Origin: Gemmatimonadota bacterium
GTDB lineage: Bacteria > JAAXHH01
Direction of reading: 5' to 3'
NCBI GenBank assembly: GCA_026705925.1
Contig: JAPOZT010000028.1
Span: forward strand, 1 to 64,000
Length of the DNA stretch: 64,000 bases
Part shown: one piece after another, positions 30,433 through 40,127 of the stretch
Position numbering within the stretch: position 1 is the stretch's first letter
Layout of the letters: the number at the start of each line of letters is the position of its first letter
Translations under genes and position numbers: made by a program
Notes under the pieces: generated by a model
The model's input: only the letters and a program-made list of their open reading frames with translations
Told to the model about the DNA's origin: nothing
Database searches by the model: none

Positions 30433-31951
30433 TCGAACCGACGTTACCGGCCGTACCGGACAAGCAGAAGGGGCCGGACGGCATGGCGGGGATGGCGGGC
30501 ATGGACGGCATGGACGGCATGGCGGGCAAGGCCGGCAGAATCTGCATGGATTGGAGATGAATTGCCGCCACGCACATTTCATCGGTATAGGCGGAATCGG
30601 CATGAGCGCACTGGCTGAACTGATGCTTGGATATGGATACAAAGTCAGCGGATCGGACCTGCGGGGTACGCAGTTGACCGACCGACTCCAAGGTCTCGGA
30701 GCGTCTGTCTTCCAGGGCCACGACCCGGCCAACGCGCAAGGGGCGGACCTGGTCGTGTACTCCTCCGCCATCCCCGGGGACAACTCCGAACTCGCGGAGG
30801 CCCGCCGGCTGGGCCGGCATACCGTCTCCCGCGCCGAACTGCTCGGCACGTTGATGCGCGGGACCCAGGGCATCGCCGTGGCGGGCACCCACGGAAAGAC
30901 CTCCACGTCGGCCATGATCGTCAGGGTACTGGTCGCCACGGGGCTGGACCCGACGGCCGTCATCGGTGGGATCATGACGGAAAACGAATCCAACGTCCGC
31001 CTTGGAAAGAGCCCGTGGATGGTCGTGGAAGCCGATGAATACGACCGTTCGTTCCATGCGCTGTCCCCGGCCGCGGCCGTGATCACTTCGGTGGACGCCG
31101 ACCACATGGAATACTACGGTTCGCAGGAAGCCATTGACGAAGCCTTTACCGTATTCGCCCATCTCGTGCCCGCGGACCGGCCCCTGATCGTGTGCGCGGA
31201 CGACCCGGGCATCCGCAGAATCCAGGCCGCCCTGCGGCGCCGCCTGGTGACCTACGGGCTTTCGGCGCACGCCAGCATCCGGGCGGACCGGGTGGAATCG
31301 AAGGGGTGGAGCATATCCGCCGAAGTGTATGTGCGGGACGTTCCGGCCGGCCGGCTGGTGTTGCCTCAGCCGGGCGAGTGCAACCTGACCAACGCCCTGG
31401 CCGCCATCGCCGTGGCCGACCATCTCGAGCTGCCCGTCGAACGGACCCTGGCGGCCCTGGCGGAATACCGGGGACTGAAAAGGCGATTCGAGGTGCTGGG
31501 CAGCGTCCGCGGCGTCACGGTGGTGGATGACTACGCCCACCATCCCGCTGAAATCGAGGCCGCACTTCGGGCCGTTTCGAATGCGGGAGCAAATCGCATG
31601 TTCGTGGTGTTCCAGCCGCACCTCTACAGCCGGACGTGGAATCTGCGCCGCGAATTCGGACACGTCCTCGGACGGTCTCCCGCGTACCGGACCATCGTTA
31701 CGGACGTATACCCGTCCAGGGAAACGCCCCGGGACGGGGTGGCGGGTGAATTGATCGTCCGGCACTCGAGGGCATTCGGCGAAAACGTCGCGTATATCCC
31801 GGACAAAGACCGGGTAGCGGCCGCGCTGGTGGACGATCTCGAGCCTGGAGACCTGGTGCTGACCCTCGGCGCGGGGGACATCGGCGAGGTGGGAAGCCAG
31901 GTTTGCGAACTGATGCGGAAACGCGGGGACCGGTCTCATGGGAATCGCTGA
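30425..31951 (+). CDS. murC: UDP-N-acetylmuramate--L-alanine ligase
   Basis: HFIGIGGIGMSALAELML, GTHGKTSTSAM; ATG 30425 overlaps ftsW stop; alternative internal start at 30557. Confidence 0.93.
   Translation: MTDRTDVTGRTGQAEGAGRHGGDGGHGRHGRHGGQGRQNLHGLEMNCRHAHFIGIGGIGMSALAELMLGYGYKVSGSDLRGTQLTDRLQGLGASVFQGHDPANAQGADLVVYSSAIPGDNSELAEARRLGRHTVSRAELLGTLMRGTQGIAVAGTHGKTSTSAMIVRVLVATGLDPTAVIGGIMTENESNVRLGKSPWMVVEADEYDRSFHALSPAAAVITSVDADHMEYYGSQEAIDEAFTVFAHLVPADRPLIVCADDPGIRRIQAALRRRLVTYGLSAHASIRADRVESKGWSISAEVYVRDVPAGRLVLPQPGECNLTNALAAIAVADHLELPVERTLAALAEYRGLKRRFEVLGSVRGVTVVDDYAHHPAEIEAALRAVSNAGANRMFVVFQPHLYSRTWNLRREFGHVLGRSPAYRTIVTDVYPSRETPRDGVAGELIVRHSRAFGENVAYIPDKDRVAAALVDDLEPGDLVLTLGAGDIGEVGSQVCELMRKRGDRSHGNR
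30480..30533 (+). repeat. Six 9-bp units (GGCATGGMS-type) in the murC N-terminal extension
   Basis: GGCATGGCG-GGGATGGCG-GGCATGGAC-GGCATGGAC-GGCATGGCG-GGCAAGGCC. Confidence 0.9.
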
Positions 31952-32864
31952 ACTCTTCAGCGGGTTAGTGCCCGCCGAGCGTCTACGCCGGAACGAGGGC
32001 CTCGACCGGCATACCACCTACCGGGTCGGGGGACCGGCCGACGTGATGTGCTTGCCCGAAACCCGGTCGGAGCTGCTGGAAGTCGTCACCACGGCCAAGG
32101 TGCACGAGGTCCCCTGGCTCGTGCTGGGGAACGGGAGCAACATCCTCTTTTCGGATGACGGATTCAGGGGGCTGGTCATCAAGATACGCGGTTCGACCCC
32201 GGCGGATGGGACGCTGTGGCACCTGAAGCAGGACGGCGAACGTCTCCGGGCAGGCGCCGGCGTGAGCCTGCCCCGGCTCGCATGGTCGGCGGCGGCGACG
32301 GGCCTGGGCGGACTTGAGTTCTGCACCGGGATCCCCGGCGTGGTCGGCGGGTCCATCCGTGGCAACGCGGGGGCCCACGGGAGCGATCTGGGCAGCGTGC
32401 TGGAGTCGATAGAGCTGATTCGGCCTTCCGGCGACCTCGATACGGTCCCGGCCGGCGAGGCAGGGTTTTCCTACCGAAAGAGCGGGATCGAACAGGGAGG
32501 TATCGTGACCGGGGCCGTATTCCGGCTGACGCCGGACGAACCGGAAAAGGTATATGAACGCATACGGGAATTCACCGAATACCGGAAGCGCACGCAGCCG
32601 TCCGCGGACCAGAGCGCGGGATGCATGTTCAAGAACCCCGAGGGCGGCAAGGCGGGAAGGCTGATCGACACGGCCGGTTGCAAGGGCCTGCAGGTCGGGG
32701 GTGCGAGGGTGTCCGACCTCCACGGTAATTTCGTCATCAACCAGGGCGGAGCGACGGCTTCGGACGCGTTACGGCTGATCGACATGGTGCGCGAACGGGT
32801 CTTCGAACGGACCGGCATAGCCCTTGAACTCGAGGTGCGCGTGATGAAATCGGGGGTCGTATGA
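31938..32864 (+). CDS. murB: UDP-N-acetylenolpyruvoylglucosamine reductase
   Basis: HTTYRVGGPADVM, LGNGSNILFSDDGF, GIPGVVGGSIRGNAGAHG, SAGCMFKNPEGGKAGRLID. Confidence 0.95.
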   Translation: MGIAELFSGLVPAERLRRNEGLDRHTTYRVGGPADVMCLPETRSELLEVVTTAKVHEVPWLVLGNGSNILFSDDGFRGLVIKIRGSTPADGTLWHLKQDGERLRAGAGVSLPRLAWSAAATGLGGLEFCTGIPGVVGGSIRGNAGAHGSDLGSVLESIELIRPSGDLDTVPAGEAGFSYRKSGIEQGGIVTGAVFRLTPDEPEKVYERIREFTEYRKRTQPSADQSAGCMFKNPEGGKAGRLIDTAGCKGLQVGGARVSDLHGNFVINQGGATASDALRLIDMVRERVFERTGIALELEVRVMKSGVV

Positions 32865-33775
32865 AGCTTAGAAGAACGCATACAGCGGTCCGTCTTATGC
32901 ATGGACTCGCGTCCGGCCTGCTCGTCTCGGTTGCGGCGGCCGTACTGGCCATGGGCGGCCTGGAACTGTCCAGGTGGACAAAGACTTCGCCGGCGTTCAA
33001 TCTGAAAACCATCGACGTCGAGGGGAACATCGCCGTCGGCAGAGAGGAGATCATCACGGTTTCCGGTCTCGAGCGGGGACGGAACATCTGGTCGGCCGAT
33101 CTCGAGGAGACCGAAAGGCGACTTAGGATGGCCCGGCGGTTCGAACAGGTCGCCCTGACCAGGAGACTGCCCGGTACCGTCGTCGTCCGGGTGAAGGAAC
33201 TGCAACCGATCGCTTTCGTGCAGCTGGACCGACTCTACGGTGTCTCGGAAGGCGGCGAGTTGATCCCCCTGGCGCCCGGAAACGGGCTGCCGGACCTTCC
33301 CGTGATCACCGTTGATGCTTCGAGCTACCTTCGAGGTCCGGATGCCGCGGCGTCGCGGGACGGCACGGAGTCTCCGGATGCCGCGGCGTCGCGGGAGGCC
33401 ACGGAGTCTCCGGATGCCGCGGCGTCGCGGGACCGCAGTTTCGAAACGCTGAGAGACGCCATGCGGGGCAGTCCGGAGATGGCCCGCGCACTCTACCTGA
33501 TGCGGGTGCTCAGGACGATGTCTCCGGGGATGTATGACGAGTTGTCCGAGATTAACGTGTCCAGTCCCGATGACCCAATTGCCTACATGGTCGAAGGCGG
33601 GCTGGCTATCCGGTTCGGGACGGGCCACTATCCCAGGAAGATCGAGATGTTGAGACGGACGGTGGAACGGCTGGAAGCCGATGCCATCCGGACCCGCCTG
33701 ATCGACCTGCGTTTCAAGGACCAGGTCATCGTCCGGCCGATCGTATCCATCCGGTCCGGAGGCGAGAGATCGTAG
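32861..33775 (+). CDS. ftsQ: Cell division protein FtsQ (POTRA/FtsQ-type)
   Basis: N-terminal TM, IDVEGNIAVGREEIITVSGLERGRNIW, LPGTVVVRVKELQPIAFV; between murB and ftsA. Confidence 0.85.
   Translation: MKLRRTHTAVRLMHGLASGLLVSVAAAVLAMGGLELSRWTKTSPAFNLKTIDVEGNIAVGREEIITVSGLERGRNIWSADLEETERRLRMARRFEQVALTRRLPGTVVVRVKELQPIAFVQLDRLYGVSEGGELIPLAPGNGLPDLPVITVDASSYLRGPDAAASRDGTESPDAAASREATESPDAAASRDRSFETLRDAMRGSPEMARALYLMRVLRTMSPGMYDELSEINVSSPDDPIAYMVEGGLAIRFGTGHYPRKIEMLRRTVERLEADAIRTRLIDLRFKDQVIVRPIVSIRSGGERS
33337..33432 (+). repeat. 36-bp (12-codon) tandem repeat x2.7 inside ftsQ
   Basis: TCCGGATGCCGCGGCGTCGCGGGA at 33337, 33373 and 33409; SPDAAASRDGTE/SPDAAASREATE/SPDAAASRD. Confidence 0.95.
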
Positions 33776-33793
33776 TGGCAAAAGGAGTTGAAC

Positions 33794-35014
33794 ATGGCTC
33801 GTGAACGTATCGCCGCGCTCGACCTGGGCACCACCAGAACGGTCGTGCTGATCGGCGAGATTGCAGAAGACGGCCTCCGCGTCCTGGGCAAGGGCGCGAG
33901 CAGGTCCCGGGGCCTCAGGCGAGGCGTCGTGGTCAACATGGACGAGGCCGCCCGTTCGATCGGGGAAGCGCTCCGGGCCGCGGAAGCTGACGCGGGCGCC
34001 AGGGAGAACGATGTATTCGTCGGATTTTCCGGCGAGCACATCGAAAGCGTCAACAGCAGCGGCGCCGTGGCCATCGGGTCCGAAGCCGGCCGGGGCGTGA
34101 CGCAGGAGGACGTTGTCCGCGCCCGTGAATCGGCGACGGCGCTGAAGATCCCCTCGGACCGCCAGGTCATCCATGTGCTCACCCAGGACCACATTGTGGA
34201 CAACCAGGGCGGGATCCACGACCCCTGCGGCATGTCGGGCGTCCGGCTCGAAGTGCGCGTGCACATCGTAACCGGCGCGGTCACCCCGCTGCGCAACGTA
34301 CGCAACTGTATCGTGCAGTCCGGAATGCAGGTCCGGGAACTCGTCCTGGATACGATCGCCGCGGGCGAGGCGGCACTCACGTCCGACGAGAAGGAACTGG
34401 GCGTCGTGCTGCTCGACCTGGGCGGAGGCACGACGAAGGTCGCGTTGTACCACCAAGGGAGCATTCGGCATTCGGCGGTTATACCGGCCGGTGGCAATAA
34501 CCTCACGAACGACATCGCGATCGGACTCCGCACGCCCCATGAGGACGCCGAACGGATCAAGCGCGGCTACGCGAGTGCGGTCTATGTCCGGCCGGACAGG
34601 GACAACATGATCGAAGTGCCCGGGGTCGGCGGCCGCGAGCCGCGGCAGGTGACGCGGGAGGAACTGGCCTTCGTGGTCGGACCGCGGATCAAGGAGCTGC
34701 TGTATCTTGCGCGGGAGGAGATCCGCGGCAGCGGATTCGAACACCTGGTCGGCACCGGAATCGTCATCACGGGCGGCGGCGCGCTGATGCCGGGAATCGC
34801 GAAACTGGCGGGACAGGTCTTCGACATGTCCGCGAAAATCGGAGGGCCGCAGGAGTTTCCCGGGCTGGAATGTGACGAGAACGCGCCTATGTACGCCACG
34901 AGTGCCGGCTTGTTGCGCTACGCCATGAACAACCAATTGGAAAAGGAGTGGCTCCATGGTACGGAAGGAGGATTGCTGGACCGGGTAATAAGCCGGATCG
35001 CGGCCCTGATGTAG
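33794..35014 (+). CDS. ftsA: Cell division protein FtsA
   Basis: RERIAALDLGTTRTVVLIGEI, LLDLGGGTTKVALY, GIVITGGGALMPGI, C-terminal amphipathic helix. Confidence 0.95.
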   Translation: MARERIAALDLGTTRTVVLIGEIAEDGLRVLGKGASRSRGLRRGVVVNMDEAARSIGEALRAAEADAGARENDVFVGFSGEHIESVNSSGAVAIGSEAGRGVTQEDVVRARESATALKIPSDRQVIHVLTQDHIVDNQGGIHDPCGMSGVRLEVRVHIVTGAVTPLRNVRNCIVQSGMQVRELVLDTIAAGEAALTSDEKELGVVLLDLGGGTTKVALYHQGSIRHSAVIPAGGNNLTNDIAIGLRTPHEDAERIKRGYASAVYVRPDRDNMIEVPGVGGREPRQVTREELAFVVGPRIKELLYLAREEIRGSGFEHLVGTGIVITGGGALMPGIAKLAGQVFDMSAKIGGPQEFPGLECDENAPMYATSAGLLRYAMNNQLEKEWLHGTEGGLLDRVISRIAALM

Positions 35015-35102
35015 CAACCAGCTAGAAACCGGCACGCACCATCGTACGGATTCGAGCAAAACTGGCAGATTGCTGCCACAAACCCACAGAAGGAGGCTGT
35101 AA

Positions 35103-36275
35103 ATGTCTACTTTCGACTTCGATGCGGAACCGGGACTGTTCGCTCGCATGAAGATCATCGGCGTGGGCGGCGCCGGAAAGAACGCCGTCAACCACATGGT
35201 TGAAGTCGGCGTCCCCGGCGTCGATTTCCTGGTCGCCAACACGGACGCCCAGGACCTGGCGAGTTCCAATGTAAAGCACAAGATACAGCTGGGACACGAG
35301 ATCACCCGCGGACTCGGCGCCGGCGCGAATCCGGACGTAGGGCGCAAGGCCGCGGAGGAAAGCCGGGACGTGATCGCGGAACACCTGACCGATATCGATA
35401 TGGTATTCATCACCGCGGGCATGGGGGGCGGCACGGGAACCGGCGCCGCACCGGTGATCGCGCAGATCGCCAAGGAGTTGGGCGTCCTGGCCGTCGGCGT
35501 CGTGACCAAGCCCTTTGCCTTCGAGGGTCCCAAGCGGGCGGCGAACGCCGAAACCGGGCTCACCGCGTTGAAAGAGCATGTGGATACGGTCGTCATCATC
35601 CCCAACCAGAAGCTGAAGGAGGCCGTGAGCCACACCACGACTTTCAAAGACGCCCTCAAGGTGGCCGACGAGGTCCTGCTACAGGCCACGCGCGGCATTT
35701 CGGACCTGGTCACCCTGCCCGGGCTGATCAATGTCGATTACGCCGATATCAGGACGACCATGGAGAACAAGGGCGAAGCCCTCATGGGCACCGGCGAGTC
35801 CGAAGGAGACAAGCGTGCGCTGGAAGCGGCGGAACGGGCCATGAATCACCCGCTGCTGGCGGACATGGATATCGACGGGGCCAAGGACATCCTGCTGAAT
35901 ATCTCGGGTGGCCAGGATATGACCCTGTTCGAAGTGGAGGAAGTGATGACCACGGTCCAGGCGGCCGCTGGACACACCAACATCATCATGGGTACGGTCC
36001 TCGACGAAAGCCTGGAGGGCAGCATCCGGGTGACTTTGATCGCCACGGGACTGGACCAGGCCATGTCTTCGCCGGACGAAATGCTGACCCGGAACATCCT
36101 GAAGTTCCAGCCGGACCGTCCTGAAGAGATCGAAACACCGGCCTTTCAACGGGTCAAGCGCAACGGGTTCGAGACGGAGGAAGTGGCCGTGGGCGATCCG
36201 TCCGACGATGCGGTCGACAACAACGGACTGGACGTGCCGACCTACATGCGCCGCCGCAGGGCTTTCGGTTCGTAA
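35103..36275 (+). CDS. ftsZ: Cell division GTPase FtsZ
   Basis: GVGGAGKNAVNHMV, GMGGGTGTGAAPVIAQIAKE, C-terminal DVPTYMRRRR. Confidence 0.98.
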   Translation: MSTFDFDAEPGLFARMKIIGVGGAGKNAVNHMVEVGVPGVDFLVANTDAQDLASSNVKHKIQLGHEITRGLGAGANPDVGRKAAEESRDVIAEHLTDIDMVFITAGMGGGTGTGAAPVIAQIAKELGVLAVGVVTKPFAFEGPKRAANAETGLTALKEHVDTVVIIPNQKLKEAVSHTTTFKDALKVADEVLLQATRGISDLVTLPGLINVDYADIRTTMENKGEALMGTGESEGDKRALEAAERAMNHPLLADMDIDGAKDILLNISGGQDMTLFEVEEVMTTVQAAAGHTNIIMGTVLDESLEGSIRVTLIATGLDQAMSSPDEMLTRNILKFQPDRPEEIETPAFQRVKRNGFETEEVAVGDPSDDAVDNNGLDVPTYMRRRRAFGS

Positions 36276-36338
36276 CGTCCCGGATCATCCCACGCCCGGA
36301 CGGGTGATTCAGGCACAGGCCATACCGGTCAAATTCGA

Positions 36339-36367
36339 TTGACAGGCCCACGGCGGGACGGTATTTT
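36339..36367 (+). promoter_or_regulatory. Candidate promoter TTGACA-N17-TATTTT upstream of valS
   Basis: TTGACA 36339-36344, 17-nt spacer, TATTTT 36362-36367; ~140-nt leader to valS ATG. Confidence 0.6.
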
Positions 36368-36513
36368 GAGGCTGGCGTTTTTGCGGTGCTGGTTTCAAGA
36401 TACCATCCCGTCGGAGGGCGTAGTCTTTCCTTTCCGGTATCCGGTCTGATTACGGCCATTCCATATCCTGTTCTATTCTGCAACTTCCGATACGACAGGG
36501 AGATACATCCGAT

Positions 36514-39198
36514 ATGGCCGAGGGATTGCCCCCTCAGTACGACCCCGGAACCGTTGAGCGGAAGTGGTACGCTTTCTGGGAAGAGAACGAGTTCTTCCAC
36601 GCCGATCCGGCTTCCGGCAAGCCCCCCTATTCCATCGTCATACCCCCACCCAACATCACCGGCATACTCCACCTCGGCCACGTGCTGAACAACACGATCC
36701 AGGACGTGCTCATCCGGTTCAAGCGCATGCAGGGTTTCGAAACCCTCTGGATGCCGGGAACGGATCACGCCGGTATAGCCACGCACGTCGTCGTGGAACG
36801 GATGCTCGCGGAACAGGGCATCGACCGGGAGGAGATCGGCCGCGAGCGGTTCGTGGAAGAAGTGTGGAAATGGCGCGAGCAGTATGGCGGCACGATCATC
36901 CGCCAGTTGAAGGAACTGGGCTGTTCCTGCGACTGGGCGCGCGAGCGTTTCACCATGGACGAGGGGCTTTCCAGGGCGGTCCTCACGGTATTCATCGCAC
37001 TTTTTGAGAAGAAGATGATCTACCGGGGAAATCGCATAATCAACTGGTGTCCCCGCTGCAACACCGCCCTGTCCAACGAAGAGTCCGTACCCCGGGACGA
37101 CCAGGGATCGCTGTGGCGCATCCGGTATCCCCTGGCGGACGGCTCAGGCGGGATCAGCATCGCCACGACGAGGCCGGAGACCCTGCTCGGCGACGCGGCG
37201 GTTGCCGTCCACCCGGAGGACGAGCGGCACGCGCACCTGGTGGGCGAACAGGTCAGCCTGCCGCTGACGGACCGGTCCATCCCGATCATCGCGGACGCGG
37301 AACTGGTTGACCCGGCATTCGGCACGGGCGCCGTCAAGGTGACGCCGGCCCACGATTTCAACGATTTCATCCTCGGCAACAAGCACGATCTGCCCCAGAT
37401 CGTGATCATGGACGAGGACGGCGTGATGAACGAAGCCGCCGGCCCCGCCTACCGGGGACTGGACCGGTTCGAGTGCCGGCGCAGGGTCGTGAAGGACCTG
37501 GAAGACCTCGGCCTTCTGGAAGGAATCGAAGGTCACGTCCATGCCGTCCGCCACTGCCAGCGTTGCGATACGGTCCTCGAACCCCGGCTTTCCCGCCAGT
37601 GGTTCCTGAAGACCCGTCCGCTCGCCCGCCGTCTCCTGCGCGCCCTGGACGAAGACCGGATACCGGGCATTACCCCGGAGCACTGGGAGAAAACGTACCG
37701 CCACTGGCTCGAAAACATCGAGGACTGGTGCATTTCCCGCCAGTTGTGGTGGGGGCACCGAATCCCGGTATGGTACTGCGCATCATGCGGAAGCGTGCAC
37801 GCGGGCATCGAAGCGCCTGTGCAATGCGGCCGTTGCGGCCACGGCGTGCTGCACCAGGACGAAGACGTGCTCGACACCTGGTTTTCATCGGCCCTGTGGC
37901 CCTTTTCGACCATGGGCTGGCCGGAACGGACAGAGGAGCTTGGGACCTTCTATCCCACCTCCACGCTGGTCACCGGCCACGATATCCTGTTCTTCTGGGT
38001 CGTGCGCATGATGATGATGGGCTATGAATTCATGGACGACCGGCCCTTCGACGACGTCTATCTCACGAGCCTGGTCCGCGACATCAAGGGACGGAAACTG
38101 AGCAAGTCACTGGGCAATTCGCCCGATCCCCTGGAAGTCATGGATACCTACGGCGCGGATGCGCTGAGGTACGCCATGATGCTGATCGCGCCGCACGGAC
38201 AGGACCTGCTGTATTCCAACGAACAGGTTGAAGTGGGGCGCAATTTCGCGAACAAAATGTGGAATGCCGCACGGCTGGTGCTCATGCATCAGAAGCCGCC
38301 GGAATCCGGCCACCCGGAATCCGGCCATCCGGCTTCCGAGAACCTCTGGGACCGCTGGATCCTTTCCCGGCTGGACCGGACCGTTGATCAGGCGACGCGG
38401 TCCCTGGAGCAATATGCCTTCCACGAGACGGCGCTGCTCCTCTACGACTTCTTCTGGCACGACTACTGCGACTGGTATCTCGAAGTGATCAAGCAACGGC
38501 TCTACGACGAGACGGACGTCGTGTCCGCGGATCACGCGCGGCGCACGGCCCTGCGCGTGCTCGAGCAGACACTCAGGCTGTTTCACCCGTTCATGCCGTT
38601 CATCACCGAAGAAATCTGGCAGCATCTGAGACCCTACCTGGACGACCGGGACGCGGAACCGGCCGGCATCGTCGTCGCGCCCTGGCCGGAGACGCGTCCG
38701 AACCGGGTTCAGGAGGATGCCGAAGGGGACATACGTTACGTCCAGGAACTGATCGGGGCCATCCGGGGCGTCCGCGCCGACTTCAGAGTCCATCCTACCC
38801 AGGAGATGGCGGTACACTGCCGGGTCGCGGACTCTCGCCTGATCGAAGTGCTCTCCGGCCAGGCCCAGGCCGTCCAGTCGCTCGCCCGGTGCACGCTGGC
38901 CTTCGTCGACGATGACGAGGCCCGCCCCGCCGGTTGCGCATCCGGTGTGTTGCGGGACATGGAATTCTACATCCCGCTCAGCGGACTGATCGACCTGGAA
39001 ATCGAAACGGATCGCCTTTCCAAAGAGCGGACCCGGGTCGAGCAGGAGCTGGAAAAAGTCCGCAAGCGCCTTTCCAACGGCCAGTTCGTGCAAAAGGCGC
39101 CGGCGGATGTCGTCGAGAAGGAAAAGGACAAGCAAAACAACTACGAGGACATGATCGGCAGGCTGAATCGGAATCTCGAAATGATTTGTGCAGGATGA
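36514..39198 (+). CDS. valS: Valyl-tRNA synthetase
   Basis: PPPNITGILHLGHVLN, KGRKLSKSLGNSPDPLEVMDTYGADALRYAM. Confidence 0.97.
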   Translation: MAEGLPPQYDPGTVERKWYAFWEENEFFHADPASGKPPYSIVIPPPNITGILHLGHVLNNTIQDVLIRFKRMQGFETLWMPGTDHAGIATHVVVERMLAEQGIDREEIGRERFVEEVWKWREQYGGTIIRQLKELGCSCDWARERFTMDEGLSRAVLTVFIALFEKKMIYRGNRIINWCPRCNTALSNEESVPRDDQGSLWRIRYPLADGSGGISIATTRPETLLGDAAVAVHPEDERHAHLVGEQVSLPLTDRSIPIIADAELVDPAFGTGAVKVTPAHDFNDFILGNKHDLPQIVIMDEDGVMNEAAGPAYRGLDRFECRRRVVKDLEDLGLLEGIEGHVHAVRHCQRCDTVLEPRLSRQWFLKTRPLARRLLRALDEDRIPGITPEHWEKTYRHWLENIEDWCISRQLWWGHRIPVWYCASCGSVHAGIEAPVQCGRCGHGVLHQDEDVLDTWFSSALWPFSTMGWPERTEELGTFYPTSTLVTGHDILFFWVVRMMMMGYEFMDDRPFDDVYLTSLVRDIKGRKLSKSLGNSPDPLEVMDTYGADALRYAMMLIAPHGQDLLYSNEQVEVGRNFANKMWNAARLVLMHQKPPESGHPESGHPASENLWDRWILSRLDRTVDQATRSLEQYAFHETALLLYDFFWHDYCDWYLEVIKQRLYDETDVVSADHARRTALRVLEQTLRLFHPFMPFITEEIWQHLRPYLDDRDAEPAGIVVAPWPETRPNRVQEDAEGDIRYVQELIGAIRGVRADFRVHPTQEMAVHCRVADSRLIEVLSGQAQAVQSLARCTLAFVDDDEARPAGCASGVLRDMEFYIPLSGLIDLEIETDRLSKERTRVEQELEKVRKRLSNGQFVQKAPADVVEKEKDKQNNYEDMIGRLNRNLEMICAG
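38299..38343 (+). repeat. 15-bp in-frame repeat (CCGGAATCCGGCCAY x2 plus degenerate third) in valS
   Basis: Units at 38299, 38314, 38329; PESGHPESGHPASE linker. Confidence 0.9.
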
Positions 39199-40067
39199 GC
39201 GTCGAGTGCTATATTGATTTGCACGCCCACAGCGATTGTTCCGACGGCGTCGATACCCCGGAAGAACTCGTGTCGAAGGCCCGCGCGGCGGGCCTGTGCG
39301 CACTGGCGATTACGGACCACGACGCGGTGGACGGTGTGGAACGGGCGCGGCGCGAAACAGCCCGGCGCGAGTCGGCCGGTGACGAATCGGCCGGTGACGA
39401 ATCGGCCCTGGACCTGGAAATCGTACCCGGCGTGGAACTCAGTGCGCGGGAAGGCGATTCCGACGTGCATATCCTGGGTTACTGCTTCGATCCGGGCAAC
39501 CGGTCGTTGCTTTCGTACCTGGAGACCTTCCGGTCGCAGCGTCTGCACCGGGCGAAGGGCATCGTCCGTAAGCTGAACGACCTGGGCGTACCGCTTGAAC
39601 TGGATTCGGTCATCGCCCATGCGCAGGACGGAAAGACCAGCGTCGGCAGACCGCATATCGCCCGTGCGCTGGTGGAAAGTAATCAGGTCGATTCGATACA
39701 GGACGCCTTTACACGGTACCTGGGCAATCACGCCCCCGCGTACCTGCCAAAGGTTTTTTTCGCCGTCGAGGATGCGATCCAGGTGATCCACGACGCCGGC
39801 GGTGCGGCTGTGCTTGCCCATCCGGGGTCCCTCAGGCGGGACGAATTGATCCCCGGTTTCGTAAAGTCGGGCCTGGACGGCCTGGAGGTCATCCATCCGG
39901 ACCACTCCGGGACGGCCCGGCGCTACTACGGGCAACTGGCAGCGAAGCACGGTCTGGTGGCAACCGGCGGATCGGATTATCACGGACCCCGGGTCGACCG
40001 ATGCGGCCTTGGCGGCATGAAGGTGCCTCTGCATCATCTGACCGATCTGAAACGGATATTGGCTTGA
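39195..40067 (+). CDS. PHP domain metal-dependent phosphoesterase
   Basis: YIDLHAHSDCSDGVDTPEELV, ALAITDHDAVDGV, GGSDYHGP; ATG overlaps valS stop. Confidence 0.9.
   Translation: MSVECYIDLHAHSDCSDGVDTPEELVSKARAAGLCALAITDHDAVDGVERARRETARRESAGDESAGDESALDLEIVPGVELSAREGDSDVHILGYCFDPGNRSLLSYLETFRSQRLHRAKGIVRKLNDLGVPLELDSVIAHAQDGKTSVGRPHIARALVESNQVDSIQDAFTRYLGNHAPAYLPKVFFAVEDAIQVIHDAGGAAVLAHPGSLRRDELIPGFVKSGLDGLEVIHPDHSGTARRYYGQLAAKHGLVATGGSDYHGPRVDRCGLGGMKVPLHHLTDLKRILA
39369..39413 (+). repeat. 15-bp in-frame repeat GARTCGGCCGGTGAC x2 plus degenerate third in PHP gene
   Basis: Units 39369, 39384, 39399; ESAGDESAGDESALD. Confidence 0.92.
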
Positions 40068-40127
40068 CGTAAAGCCGCATGCCTTAGCGTACGTTCGGTG
40101 TTTCTGCAGGATTCAAGGAGACGAAAA

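Noticed and set aside
32471-35731. 1086-aa open frame on the - strand antisense to murB-ftsQ-ftsA-ftsZ
   Set aside because: Lies wholly opposite well-supported conserved genes; expected from strong GC3 bias, no recognisable domain.
36368-36513. T-box or other amino-acid-responsive leader upstream of valS
   Set aside because: The ~140-nt leader is long enough to look for one, but no T-box core sequence or antiterminator was recognisable.
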